Positions 25,412 through 34,017 are shown, counted from the stretch's first letter. The stretch: DNA of 64,000 nt from Agromyces sp. H17E-10 (GCF_022919715.1 NZ_CP095042.1:3038001-3102000); one strand, 5' to 3'. Program-made: numbers and translations. The notes: generated by a model not told the origin, from the letters alone.

Positions 25412-26475
25412 GCGGTGGCCTTCGGGTCGGTGGCGGTGGTGGATGCCCCGTGGCCGGAGCCGGAGCCGGAGCCGTGGCCGGAGCCGGAGCCGGAGCCGGT
25501 GCCGGGATCGGGGTTCGGGCCGGAGTCGCCCCACGGCTCGACGACGACGCGGGACTCGATGCTCGCGTGCTCGGGCGAGAGCGCGCCCGCGAGCGGCATG
25601 AGCACGGCCGAGGCCGACCACGCGGTGGCGCGACGCGCGAGTGCGACGCGCGCGTCGCGCTCGCCGGGATCGGTCGCGAGCGTCGGCACGGCGTGGAGGG
25701 CGGCGGCGATGGCGGCGACGGCGGCGTCGCCGGCCCCGGTCGCATTGCCGCGCAGGGGCTCTGCGAGACGGGCGCGGATGCCGCCGGCCTCAGCCGCGGC
25801 GACGACCACGAGCCCCTCCGAGCCGAGCGACACGACGACGAGCCGTGCGCCCGCCTCGATGAGCGTGCGGGCACCGGCGACGGGATCGTCGAGGCCGGTC
25901 ACCTCGGCGAGCTCGTCGCGGTTGGGCTTCAGGACGGTCGCGCCGGCGCGGGCCGCCGCCACGAGGGCGGGGCCGCTCGTGTCGACGATGACGGACGCGC
26001 CCGCGGCGGTGAGTTCGGCGACGAGGCCGGCCAGGTCGCCCGGCTCGAGCCCGGGCGGGAGGCTGCCCGAGACCGCGACGACGGTCGCGGTGCGCCCGAG
26101 CCGCGCCGCTTCGGCGAGGAGCGCCGTCGACTCGGCGGCGGTGAGCGGGGCACCGAGTTCGTTGAAGATCGAGGTCTCACCCGTCGCCTCGTCGACGAAC
26201 GCGAGGCTGCGCCGGGTCTCCCCGGCGACGGGCACGATGCGGTGCGCGACGCCGCTCTGCACGAGATCGGCGACGAGCCGTTCGCCCGCTCCGCCGCCGG
26301 CGGTCGTGAGCGCGAGCACGTCATACCCCTCGTCGGCGAGCACGCGGGCGACGTTGAGCCCCTTGCCGCCGGCGCGCGAGACGCCCGCCGGCACGCGATG
26401 GGTCTCGCCGGGGCGCAGCGCGTCGACGTGCCAGGTGAGGTCTTCGGCCGGGTTCGGCGTGACGGTGAGGATCAC
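25408..26475 (-). CDS. PfkB-family hexose-phosphate kinase (tagatose-6-P / 1-phosphofructokinase type)
   Basis: Ribokinase-fold kinase of 355 aa. It has the LacC/FruK-like start ILTVTPNPAEDLTW, the PfkB signature AGGKGLNVARVLADEG, and the C-terminal GNATGAGDAAVAAIAAAL with the catalytic Asp. The last ~28 residues are a Gly-Ser-His run (GSGSGSGHG repeated) absent from usual members. Neighbours suggest tagatose-6-phosphate as substrate. The GTG start overlaps the ROK kinase stop. Confidence 0.87.
   Translation of the reverse strand: MILTVTPNPAEDLTWHVDALRPGETHRVPAGVSRAGGKGLNVARVLADEGYDVLALTTAGGGAGERLVADLVQSGVAHRIVPVAGETRRSLAFVDEATGETSIFNELGAPLTAAESTALLAEAARLGRTATVVAVSGSLPPGLEPGDLAGLVAELTAAGASVIVDTSGPALVAAARAGATVLKPNRDELAEVTGLDDPVAGARTLIEAGARLVVVSLGSEGLVVVAAAEAGGIRARLAEPLRGNATGAGDAAVAAIAAALHAVPTLATDPGERDARVALARRATAWSASAVLMPLAGALSPEHASIESRVVVEPWGDSGPNPDPGTGSGSGSGHGSGSGSGHGASTTATDPKATA
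25453..25510. repeat. CCGGAG hexanucleotide microsatellite
   Basis: Tandem CCGGAG copies broken by CCGTGG, encoding on the minus strand the Gly-Ser-His tail of the PfkB kinase. The period is a multiple of three, so copy-number change would lengthen or shorten the tail without a frameshift. Confidence 0.85.
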
Positions 26476-27476
26476 TGGGACTCGTCTCCCGTTCGCGTCG
26501 GAGCCGCGAGGCCTCGCGCCTCGGCGAGGTCTCGTGCCGCGAGCGCCGTGCCCAGGAGGCCCGCGTCGTCGCCGAGCGAGGCGCGCACGAGCACCGGGCG
26601 CCGGTGGAAGCTGAGCAGTGCGTCGAGCCGCTCGCCGAGCGGCTCGAAGAGTGCCGGGCCCGCCTGCGAGAGCCCCCCGCCGATGATCACGGCCTCGGGG
26701 GCGAGGTTCGCCACGAGTCGTGCGAGCGCCTGTGCGAGTGCTTCGATCGCGTCATCCCAGATCTGGCGGGCGGTCGCGTCGCCGGCGTTCGCCGCGTCGA
26801 GCACCGCGCGCGCACCGGCGACGGCGCCGCCGGTCGCGGCGGCGTACCGGCGCGTGATCGCTCCGGCCGATGCGATCGTCTCGAGGCAGCCGATCGCGCC
26901 GCACGCGCAGCGCACGCCGTGCGGATCGGCGAGCGAGTGCCCGAACTCGCCGGCGTAGCCGCCGCCGGCGTAGGGACGCCCCTCGATGAGGATCGAGCTC
27001 GCGATGCCCGTGCCGATCGCGAGCACGACGGCGTCGTCGTAGCCGCGCGCTGCACCGAGCCGGTGCTCGGCGTCGCCCGCGGCGCGCACGTCGTGGCCGA
27101 AGGCGACCGGCAGGCCGAGGGCGCGCTCGGCGAGGTCGCGGATCGGCGCGTCCCGCCAACCCAGGTTGGAGGCGAAGATGCCGACGCCGCTCGTCTCGTC
27201 GACGAGCCCGGGCACGCTCACGCCGACCGTCACGGGAGCGACGCCCGGCGCCGCGGCCCTGAGGGCGTCGGCGAGGTCGGCGAACGACCGTGCGATCGTG
27301 CCGGCCGGGTCGGTCGCGTCGAGCGGGGTCGGCGTGCGTCGGAGCCCGAGCACCCGCCCCGAGGCATCCACCAACCCCGACTTGGTGTCGGTGCCGCCGA
27401 CGTCGAACGCGAGTACGGCGGCGCCGGGGCCGAGCGGCGCAGGGCCGTTCGCGCCCCCCATCGGCTCGGTGGTCAT
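26472..27476 (-). CDS. ROK-family sugar kinase (probable GalNAc/amino-sugar kinase)
   Basis: Kinase of 334 aa. Motifs: AFDVGGTDTKSGLVD, VSVPGLVDETSGVG, catalytic Asp in GHDVRAAG, EFGHSLADPHG, and zinc site CACGAIGCLE. No DNA-binding domain. ATG at 27476 was chosen; the frame is open farther upstream through the SIS gene only by high GC. Since the operon lacks a PTS, this enzyme would make the 6-phosphate that the linked deacetylase uses. GalNAc is inferred from the tagatose branch. Confidence 0.85.
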   Translation of the reverse strand: MTTEPMGGANGPAPLGPGAAVLAFDVGGTDTKSGLVDASGRVLGLRRTPTPLDATDPAGTIARSFADLADALRAAAPGVAPVTVGVSVPGLVDETSGVGIFASNLGWRDAPIRDLAERALGLPVAFGHDVRAAGDAEHRLGAARGYDDAVVLAIGTGIASSILIEGRPYAGGGYAGEFGHSLADPHGVRCACGAIGCLETIASAGAITRRYAAATGGAVAGARAVLDAANAGDATARQIWDDAIEALAQALARLVANLAPEAVIIGGGLSQAGPALFEPLGERLDALLSFHRRPVLVRASLGDDAGLLGTALAARDLAEARGLAAPTRTGDESQ

Positions 27477-27481
27477 CGGGC

Positions 27482-28387
27482 TCAGCCTTCGAGGATGACG
27501 GAACGCGTGAGGTTGCGCGGCTGGTCGGGGTCGAGCCCACGGGCGAGCGCCCGGGCGAGCGAGACGCGCTGGGCACGGACGAGATCGGCCATGGGGTCGA
27601 GCGTGCTCTGCTCGAACCGGGCGCCGGTCGCGGCGACGTCGGCGGCGAGGCCCTCGGGGGCTGCGCCGAACTGCCAGGTCACCCGGCCGGGGGCGGCAAT
27701 GGCGATCGGGCCGTGGCGGTACTCCATCGAGGGGTACGACTCGGTCCACGACTGCGAGGCCTCGCGCATCTTGAGCGCCGCCTCGTGGGCGAGGCCCACG
27801 CCCCAGCCGCGGCCGAGGAAGGTGTACTGGTCGGCCTCGACGAGCTCGGCGTCGAGGTCGGCCGCGAGCGCGCGCTCGGCGTCGGCGACCACGGGCGCGA
27901 GGTCCTCGCCGAGCGAGGCGCGGAAGAGGGCGAGGGCGGTCGTCGCGAAGCGCGTCTGCACGACCGACTGCTCGTCGGCGAAGGGCAGCGTGATCGCGTC
28001 GTCGACGAGGTCGACGAGCGGCGACGCGGCGTCGCCGATCACGCCGACCGTGCGGACCTTGCCGCGAAGCTCCTCGACGAGCTGGAGCACCTCGGTCGTC
28101 GTGCCCGAACGGGTGAGGGCGACGACCGCGTCGTAGCCGCGCAGCGCGAACGCCTCCGACGCGGCGAACGCGTCGGTCTCGCCGTGCCCGCCCGACTCGC
28201 GCAGCCAGGCGTACGACTGGGCCATGAACCAGCTCGTGCCGCAGCCGACGACGGCGATGCGCTCGCCGCGGCGGGGGAGCCGCGACTGCTCGTCGCGGAG
28301 CTCGGCCGCGCGCGCCCAGGTCTCGGGCTGCGAGGCGAGCTCGGCGGCCATGTGGGCGGCGGGTGCGGATGCGCTGGGCACAGTCAC
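27482..28387 (-). CDS. SIS-domain deaminase/isomerase (AgaS / NagB-II like)
   Basis: Protein of 301 aa with two sugar-isomerase domains: ERIAVVGCGTSWFMAQSYAWL and VVALTRSGTTTEVLQLVEEL in the first, GRGWGVGLAHEAALKMREASQSWTE (read in parts) in the second. Proteins of this build deaminate galactosamine-6-P or glucosamine-6-P to keto-sugar phosphates. A separate canonical nagB exists at 14 kb, so the GalN-6-P to tagatose-6-P reaction fits best here. GTG at 28387 has GGAG 6 bases before it. First gene of the leftward operon. Confidence 0.85.
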   Translation of the reverse strand: MTVPSASAPAAHMAAELASQPETWARAAELRDEQSRLPRRGERIAVVGCGTSWFMAQSYAWLRESGGHGETDAFAASEAFALRGYDAVVALTRSGTTTEVLQLVEELRGKVRTVGVIGDAASPLVDLVDDAITLPFADEQSVVQTRFATTALALFRASLGEDLAPVVADAERALAADLDAELVEADQYTFLGRGWGVGLAHEAALKMREASQSWTESYPSMEYRHGPIAIAAPGRVTWQFGAAPEGLAADVAATGARFEQSTLDPMADLVRAQRVSLARALARGLDPDQPRNLTRSVILEG

Positions 28388-28435
28388 AGGATCTCCAGTC
28401 GACGGGGCGGGGCCCGGCGATGCAGGGCACTGACG

Positions 28436-28461
28436 CTGCAATGATTGCAGATGACTGCAAT
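28436..28461. promoter_or_regulatory. Operator-like palindrome and half-site upstream of the SIS operon
   Basis: CTGCAATGATTGCAG (28436-28450) is a perfect odd palindrome; a further CTGCAAT half-site starts at 28455, 19 bases on. It sits about 50-75 bases before the SIS start codon and is a plausible binding site for the operon's DeoR protein. Confidence 0.65.
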
Positions 28462-28565
28462 TGATGTCTAGCGATCACAGAAAAGATCGTTTCCGAACCG
28501 TGGTTCGCGAATGCTGGGTTTGTGAAGGATCTGAACAAAATCTGATAACAAATGGCTCCCGCGGC

Positions 28566-28595
28566 TTGACGGGCGTGTGGCATCCGGAATAGATT
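28566..28595 (+). promoter_or_regulatory. Sigma-70-like promoter for the second importer
   Basis: TTGACG (28566-28571) and TAGATT (28590-28595) with an 18-base spacer, giving a predicted start near 28602 and a leader of about 150 bases. The spacer includes the GGCATCC word. Confidence 0.65.
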
Positions 28596-28623
28596 GCCGA
28601 GCGTCGAGTGAACGCACCTGATC

Positions 28624-28650
28624 GTTTGTTCGACGAAACGTTCATGAAAC
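28624..28650. promoter_or_regulatory. 27-bp imperfect inverted repeat in the importer leader
   Basis: Begins GTTTGTTCG and ends ATGAAAC. It has the same length and the same first nine bases as the ROK operator at 6785-6811. It lies just downstream of the predicted transcription start, as expected for a repressor site. Confidence 0.5.
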
Positions 28651-28748
28651 TGCACGTGTTGCGACGATCCGTGCAGGTTTCGAACGGACGCACCGGCGCG
28701 TGAGCCTTCGCCGCTGGTGCACCGACCACCAGAGTGAGGAAGCATTCA

Positions 28749-29999
28749 ATGAAGAAGTCACTGCGCTTCGGCGCCGCGATCGCGCTCGCGGCCACCGCGT
28801 CGCTGACACTCGCGTCGTGCGGTTTCGGCGGGGGCAACGGCGACGGCGGCGACGCCTCCGGCAAGACCACGCTCGACATGCTCGTGCCGAGCTACTCCGA
28901 CGCCACCCAGGACAACTGGGACAAGGTCATCGAGGGATTCGAGAAGGAGAACCCCGACATCGACGTCAAGCTCGAGGTCCAGTCGTGGGACAACCTCGAG
29001 TCGGTCATCACGACGAAGATCCAGGGTGGCGAGGCGCCCGACATCTACAACGGCGGCCCCTTCGCCGGCTTCGCGGCCGACGGCCTGCTCTACGAGACGA
29101 AGGACGTCGTCTCCGACGACACCTACAAGGACTTCCAGGACTCGTTCCTCAAGAACGCCGAGGTCGACGGCACCGCGTACGCGCTGCCCCTCATCGCCTC
29201 GGCGCGCGCCCTCTTCGTCAACAACGACCTGCTCGAGCAGGCGGGCGTGAGCGCCGCGCCGACCAACTGGGACGAGCTGCTCGACGCGGCCACCAAGATC
29301 TCGAAGCTCGGCGGCGGCGTCGCCGGCTACGGCATGCCCCTCGGCTCCGAAGAGGCGCAGGCCGAGGCGGCCGTGTGGCTCTGGGGCGGCGGCGGCACGT
29401 TCGGTGACGCCTCCGAGATCACGGTCGACATCCCCGAGAACCTCCCGGGCGCCGACCAGATCAAGAAGATGATCGACGCGGGCGCCACCCAGGCCGACCC
29501 GGGCTCGACCGACCGCACCCCGCTCATGGAGATCTTCGTCCAGGGCAAGATCGGCATGCAGGTCGGCCTCCCGCCGACCGTCGGCCAGATCAAGGACGGC
29601 AACCCCGACCTGAACTACTCGATCGTGCCGATCCCCACCAAGGACGGCTCGCCCTTCACGCTCGGCGTCATGGACCAGCTCATGGCCTTCCAGAACGACG
29701 GTGACAAGCAGGACGCGATCAAGAAGTTCTTCGACTACTACTACTCGGCCGACGTGTACGTGCCGTGGGTGCAGGCCGAGGGCTTCCTCCCCGTCACCAA
29801 GTCGGGTGCCGACCAGCTGAAGGATGACGAGGCGCTCGCGCCGTTCCTCGCGGTGCTGCCCGACGCGCAGTTCTACCCGAGCTCGAACCCCAAGTGGCAG
29901 GCGACCGACGGCGCGTTCAAGTCGCTGTTCGGCCAGATCCAGTCGAAGCCGGCCCAGGACGTGCTGACCGAGATCCAGGCGCAGGTCGACGCGAGCTGA
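28749..29999 (+). CDS. Sugar ABC transporter substrate-binding lipoprotein
   Basis: Second solute-binding protein, 416 aa. The signal peptide ends at the lipobox LASC, followed by a Gly/Asp spacer. The mature part is a family 1 binding fold (DMLVPSYSDATQDNW..., GGEAPDIYNGGPFAGFA). ATG at 28749 follows GAGGAAG and starts MKKSLRFG. It is transcribed away from the SIS-ROK-PfkB operon and followed by two permeases, so the ligand is probably the amino sugar processed by that operon. Confidence 0.93.
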   Translation: MKKSLRFGAAIALAATASLTLASCGFGGGNGDGGDASGKTTLDMLVPSYSDATQDNWDKVIEGFEKENPDIDVKLEVQSWDNLESVITTKIQGGEAPDIYNGGPFAGFAADGLLYETKDVVSDDTYKDFQDSFLKNAEVDGTAYALPLIASARALFVNNDLLEQAGVSAAPTNWDELLDAATKISKLGGGVAGYGMPLGSEEAQAEAAVWLWGGGGTFGDASEITVDIPENLPGADQIKKMIDAGATQADPGSTDRTPLMEIFVQGKIGMQVGLPPTVGQIKDGNPDLNYSIVPIPTKDGSPFTLGVMDQLMAFQNDGDKQDAIKKFFDYYYSADVYVPWVQAEGFLPVTKSGADQLKDDEALAPFLAVLPDAQFYPSSNPKWQATDGAFKSLFGQIQSKPAQDVLTEIQAQVDAS

Positions 30000-30042
30000 C
30001 GCTCGCTCGATCGCACGGAAAGGGTTCGGTGATCCTCGCACC

Positions 30043-31038
30043 ATGAGCTCCACGACCGACGCATCACCGAACCCGACGGGGGCGGCCGCAGGCCGCCCCC
30101 GTTCCGGGGGATCAGCCGCAGGCGGTGCGGGCGCGAAGCCCGCCCGCCGCGGCAAGCCCGGCGGCCGCGACCTCGCGGCCGCGCTCCCGTGGATCACGCC
30201 CGCGCTGATCCTGATCTTCGGCGTCGTGCTGTTCCCGGCCGTCGTCATGTTCTACAACTCGACCCGCGACATCTCCCTGTCGGGGCTCGACAAGGGCTCG
30301 GTCGGCTTCGACAACTACGTCGAGGTCTTCCAGTTCCCGTACTTCTGGCCGATCTTCTTCCGCACGATCGTGTGGGTCGTCGTGGTCGTCGCGTTCACGG
30401 TCGTGATCTCGCTCGGTCTCGCCCAGATCCTCAACAAGGCCTTCCCGGGCCGCCAGCTCGTGCGACTCGTCGTGATCATCCCGTGGGCGGCCTCGGTCGT
30501 CATGACCACGATGGTCGTCTACTACGGCCTCGAACCGTACTTCGGCATCATCAACAAGTTCCTCGTCGACGTCGGCCTCGTCGACACCCCCGAGGGCTAC
30601 GGCTGGACCAAGAACCCGACCACCGCGTTCATGTGGTCGATCATCGTCGCGATCTTCGTGTCGCTGCCGTTCACGACCTACACGATCCTCGCCGGCCTCG
30701 CGACGGTGCCGGGCGACACCCTCGAGGCCGCGAAGATGGACGGCGCGGGCTCGGTGCGCACCTACTTCACGATCGTGCTGCCGCAGCTGCGCGGCGCACT
30801 CAGCGTGGCCGTTCTGATCAACATCATCAACGTGTTCAACTCGCTGCCGATCCTGAGGGTGATGACCGGGTCGATCCCCGGCTACGACGCCGACACGATC
30901 ATGACGATGATCTTCAAGTACATCCAGAACCAGCACAAGGTCGACGTCGCGAGTGCGCTCTCGGTCGTCGCCTTCGTGATCGTCATCGTGATCGTCGCGG
31001 TGTACGTCAAGGTCGTCAAGCCCATGAAGGAGGTCTGA
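30043..31038 (+). CDS. Sugar ABC transporter permease (MalF-type)
   Basis: Permease of 331 aa with about six membrane segments after an Ala/Gly/Arg-rich tail of about 45 residues. EAA loop: DTLEAAKMDGAGSVRTYFTIVLPQL near residues 225-250. It lies 43 bases after the binding protein and 2 bases before the GTG of its partner. No ATPase gene is linked. Confidence 0.93.
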   Translation: MSSTTDASPNPTGAAAGRPRSGGSAAGGAGAKPARRGKPGGRDLAAALPWITPALILIFGVVLFPAVVMFYNSTRDISLSGLDKGSVGFDNYVEVFQFPYFWPIFFRTIVWVVVVVAFTVVISLGLAQILNKAFPGRQLVRLVVIIPWAASVVMTTMVVYYGLEPYFGIINKFLVDVGLVDTPEGYGWTKNPTTAFMWSIIVAIFVSLPFTTYTILAGLATVPGDTLEAAKMDGAGSVRTYFTIVLPQLRGALSVAVLINIINVFNSLPILRVMTGSIPGYDADTIMTMIFKYIQNQHKVDVASALSVVAFVIVIVIVAVYVKVVKPMKEV

Positions 31039-31040
31039 TC

Positions 31041-31970
31041 GTGACCGTCACCGAGACCCGCGCCATGCTCGCGTCGGACGCCGGCCACGGAGCATCCGGC
31101 CGCCAGACCCCGCCTCGCAAACGCCGCTACACCGCCGACCAGGTGCCTCTCGGCAACGTCGTGCTGCGCATGATCGCCGGCCTCATCGTGGCCGCGGTGT
31201 TCATCGTGCCGTATCTCATCATGTTCTTCGGCTCCGTGAAGACGAAGTCGCAGATCCTGTCGGTCGATCCCACCTACTTCCCCACGGAGTGGCACTGGGA
31301 GAACTACCTGAACATGTGGTCGACGCCCGAGACGCCGCTGCCGCAGAACATGGTCTCGACGATCGTGATCTCGGTGTTCGCGACGATCCTCGTGCTCGCG
31401 GTCGCACTGCCCGCGGCGTACTACACGGCCAGGTTCAAGTTCCCGTTCCGGTTCGTGTTCCTGTTCCTCGTGATCGTCACGCAGATGCTGCAGCCCGCGG
31501 TGCTCACGTCCGGTCTGTTCCGGCAGTTCACCGCCCTCGGCATGGGCGACACCTGGGCGGCGATGATCTTCATCAACGCGGCGTTCAACCTGTCGTTCGC
31601 GGTGTGGATCATGCACTCCTTCTTCGCGGGCATCCCGAAGGAGGTCGACGAGGCGGCGCAGATCGACGGCGCCGGCCGGCTCACGGTGCTCTTCAAGATC
31701 AACCTGCCGCTCGTGTGGCCCGGCATCGTCACGGCGATCGTGTTCACGTTCGTCGCCTGCTGGAACGAGTTCGCCGCGTCGCTCGTGATCCTCTCGACGG
31801 CGGGCAATCAGCCCATGTCGGTCGCGCTCACGAAGTTCGTCGGCCAGTACTCGACGAGCTGGCAGTACGTGTTCGGCGTCTCGATCGTCGCGATCATCCC
31901 GGTGGTCGTGCTCTTCATGCTCATCGAGAAGCGCCTCGTGGGAGGCCTCACGGCGGGCAGCGTCAAGTAG
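31041..31970 (+). CDS. Sugar ABC transporter permease (MalG-type)
   Basis: Permease of 309 aa, about six membrane segments, EAA loop KEVDEAAQIDGAGRLTVLFKINLP. GTG at 31041 has AAGGAGG 10 bases upstream, inside the end of the first permease gene. Last gene of the importer operon, followed by a 17-bp terminator. Confidence 0.93.
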   Translation: MTVTETRAMLASDAGHGASGRQTPPRKRRYTADQVPLGNVVLRMIAGLIVAAVFIVPYLIMFFGSVKTKSQILSVDPTYFPTEWHWENYLNMWSTPETPLPQNMVSTIVISVFATILVLAVALPAAYYTARFKFPFRFVFLFLVIVTQMLQPAVLTSGLFRQFTALGMGDTWAAMIFINAAFNLSFAVWIMHSFFAGIPKEVDEAAQIDGAGRLTVLFKINLPLVWPGIVTAIVFTFVACWNEFAASLVILSTAGNQPMSVALTKFVGQYSTSWQYVFGVSIVAIIPVVVLFMLIEKRLVGGLTAGSVK

Positions 31971-31989
31971 CGCTCGGCACGAACGAACA

Positions 31990-32027
31990 GGGCGGATGCC
32001 GCGGGGTCGACCCCGCGGCATCCGCCC
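31990..32027. terminator. Perfect 17-bp bidirectional terminator from inverted GGATGCC words
   Basis: GGGCGGATGCCGCGGGG and its exact complement flank a TCGA loop, followed by TCGTCGTT. It separates the rightward importer operon from the leftward GH20 gene and can act in both directions. Confidence 0.88.
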
Positions 32028-32054
32028 TCGTCGTTCAGGGCAGCGGCGGGCGGC

Positions 32055-33725
32055 TCACCCGGTCCAGTCGACCCCGCCGACCTTGCGGTACGAGACGCCG
32101 AGCCTGTCGAGGTGCGCGCCGAGCACGGGCAGCCGCGAGCGGAATCCGGCCTCGTCGCGCGCGTCGGCCGGTGACCACCCGACCTCGGCGATCGCCGCGA
32201 TGCGCGGGAAGACCATGAACTCGAAGTCGGCGGGGTTCGAGAGCGTCTCGGTCCAGACCGAGGCCGCGACGCCGAGGATGTCGGACTCGCTGAGCCCGTC
32301 GACCGTCTCCTCGGGTCGCCAGTCGTAGGCCTCCTCGAGCGTGATCGTCGCGGCCCACCGGGTGCCGAGCTCCGTGCCGAGCGGGCCCGCCGGACGGTCG
32401 GGATACATCATGTCGAGGTAGGTCTTGTCGGCCGCTGCGAGCACGAGCTTGCCGCCCTGCTCGAGGAACGAGCGCGCTTCGCCGGCCGACGTCGGATAGG
32501 GCCGGGCCGGCTCGTCGCGGCGGTTCGCGGGCATCTCGTGCCCGGCGGTGAGGTCCCAGTAATGGCCGATCGTGCCGGGCGGGAGCTCGTTCGACGCACC
32601 CATCTCGTGGTACGCGATGACCGTCTTGCCGGTCGCCGCCCCAGCGGCGGTGATGCGCGCCACGAGGTCGAGGAAGTCGTCGTGCTGGGTTGCGAGCGGT
32701 TCGTCGCCGCCCACGTGGATCCAGGGCCCGGGCGTCATCTCGGCCACCTCGCCGAGCACGTCGGCGAGGAAGCGATCGGTCGCCTCTGCCCTGGCCGGAT
32801 CGGCGCAGAGCGACGAGAAGCCGACCTCGACGCCCTCGTAGGGCGCCGGCGCGACGCCGTCGCAGTTGAGCTCGGGGTAGGCGCTGAGCGCCGCGTTCGT
32901 GTGCCCCGGCAGGTCGATCTCGGGCACGACCGTGATGAACCGCTCGGCGGCGTACTCGACGATGCGCCGGTAGTCGTCCTTCGTGTAGAACCCGCCGCCG
33001 TCGCCGCCGACCGAGGTCGAGGCGCCGATGCCCGTGAGTTCGGGCCACGAGTCGATCTGGATGCGCCAGCCCTGGTCGTCGGTGAGGTGCAGGTGCAGCA
33101 CGTTGAGCTTCAGGAGCGCCATCCGGTCGAGGTGCTGCTCGAGGTACTCGACCGGGAAGAAGTGGCGCGCGACGTCGACGAGCGAGGCGCGGTAGGCGAA
33201 GCGCGGCTCGTCGGCGATCGACGCGGCGGGCACGCGCCAGCCGCCCGCGGGCTCGTCCGCGTCCTCGGCCTCGATCTCACCCGGCAGCATCTGCCGGAGC
33301 GACTGCGTGCCCCAGAAGAGCCCGGCCGGCGCGGAGGCGGCGATGCGCACGCCGTCGGCGCCGCTCTCGAGCGTGTACGCCTCGGCGCCGTCGATCTCGG
33401 GGTCGATGACGAGCGAGATGTCGGATGCCGCGGGCTCGCCCTCCTCGACCGGCAGGTCGTACCCCGTCGCGGCTCGGAGCGGCGCAGCGAACGTCTCCGC
33501 CACGGCGGCCGCGTCGTCGCCGGAGACCACGAACCGGGTGCCCTCACCGAGCGTGAAGTCGCCGCGGTCGGTGAGCTCGAACCGGGCCGGTGCCGGGACG
33601 ATGCCGGCGAACTCGGACCGGTCGGCCGAGGTGGGGGAGCAGCCTGCGAGCGCGATGAGCGAGGTCGCGGTCGCGACCGCGGCGACGGTTCGGACGGCGG
33701 CGGTGCGGACGGTGGCGCGCGGCAT
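32055..33725 (-). CDS. GH20 beta-N-acetylhexosaminidase lipoprotein
   Basis: Exported, lipid-anchored hexosaminidase of 556 aa. Lipobox ALAGC near residue 30; GH20b-like N-terminal domain; catalytic barrel beginning DVARHFFPVEYLEQHLDRMALLKLNVLHLHLTDDQGWR (read in parts). The catalytic Asp-Glu pair D341-E342 lies in HVGGDE. GH20 enzymes remove terminal GlcNAc or GalNAc by substrate-assisted catalysis, which would feed both amino-sugar pathways here. ATG at 33725 gives a proper signal peptide. Confidence 0.95.
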   Translation of the reverse strand: MPRATVRTAAVRTVAAVATATSLIALAGCSPTSADRSEFAGIVPAPARFELTDRGDFTLGEGTRFVVSGDDAAAVAETFAAPLRAATGYDLPVEEGEPAASDISLVIDPEIDGAEAYTLESGADGVRIAASAPAGLFWGTQSLRQMLPGEIEAEDADEPAGGWRVPAASIADEPRFAYRASLVDVARHFFPVEYLEQHLDRMALLKLNVLHLHLTDDQGWRIQIDSWPELTGIGASTSVGGDGGGFYTKDDYRRIVEYAAERFITVVPEIDLPGHTNAALSAYPELNCDGVAPAPYEGVEVGFSSLCADPARAEATDRFLADVLGEVAEMTPGPWIHVGGDEPLATQHDDFLDLVARITAAGAATGKTVIAYHEMGASNELPPGTIGHYWDLTAGHEMPANRRDEPARPYPTSAGEARSFLEQGGKLVLAAADKTYLDMMYPDRPAGPLGTELGTRWAATITLEEAYDWRPEETVDGLSESDILGVAASVWTETLSNPADFEFMVFPRIAAIAEVGWSPADARDEAGFRSRLPVLGAHLDRLGVSYRKVGGVDWTG

Positions 33726-33872
33726 GTGGCCCCTTCGAGGCGAAAGACAGGAATCTTGACGAAATCGGCTCGGTGGACATGATGCCACGGATGCGGCACC
33801 GCGGGAAGTGGTCCGGAACCGCTTCGCGCCGCGAACGGCGGCGGCCGGCGGCATCCGTTGCTATGCTTGCTC

Positions 33873-33951
33873 GCGTCGCGACTGGCGTTGAGATGGATTC
33901 CCATCGGGGAGCGACTGGTACGGACCGACCGCACGCCTGGGCCGGTACGCC
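33873..33951 (+). ncRNA. ZTP (pfl) riboswitch upstream of glyA-folD
   Basis: The leader shows the conserved pfl features: GCGACTGGCG, a GATGG...CCATC stem, CGGGGAGCG, and after a short linker the 3' pseudoknot/P3 part CCGCACGCCTGGGC. ZTP riboswitches sense the 10-formyl-THF-shortage signal ZMP/ZTP and often precede glyA and folD in actinobacteria, exactly the genes here. GTACGGACC (33918-33926) is the exact complement of GGTCCGTAC (33991-33999), next to the AAGGAG ribosome site. This suggests a translational on/off switch. A CTGCCTC...GAGGCAG hairpin (33951-33977) lies between. Confidence 0.9.
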
Positions 33952-34017
33952 TGCCTCTGCGCGAGTCGCCGAGGCAGCAAACCCCATGTTGGTCCGTACG
34001 TCATGAAGGAGCCAGTC

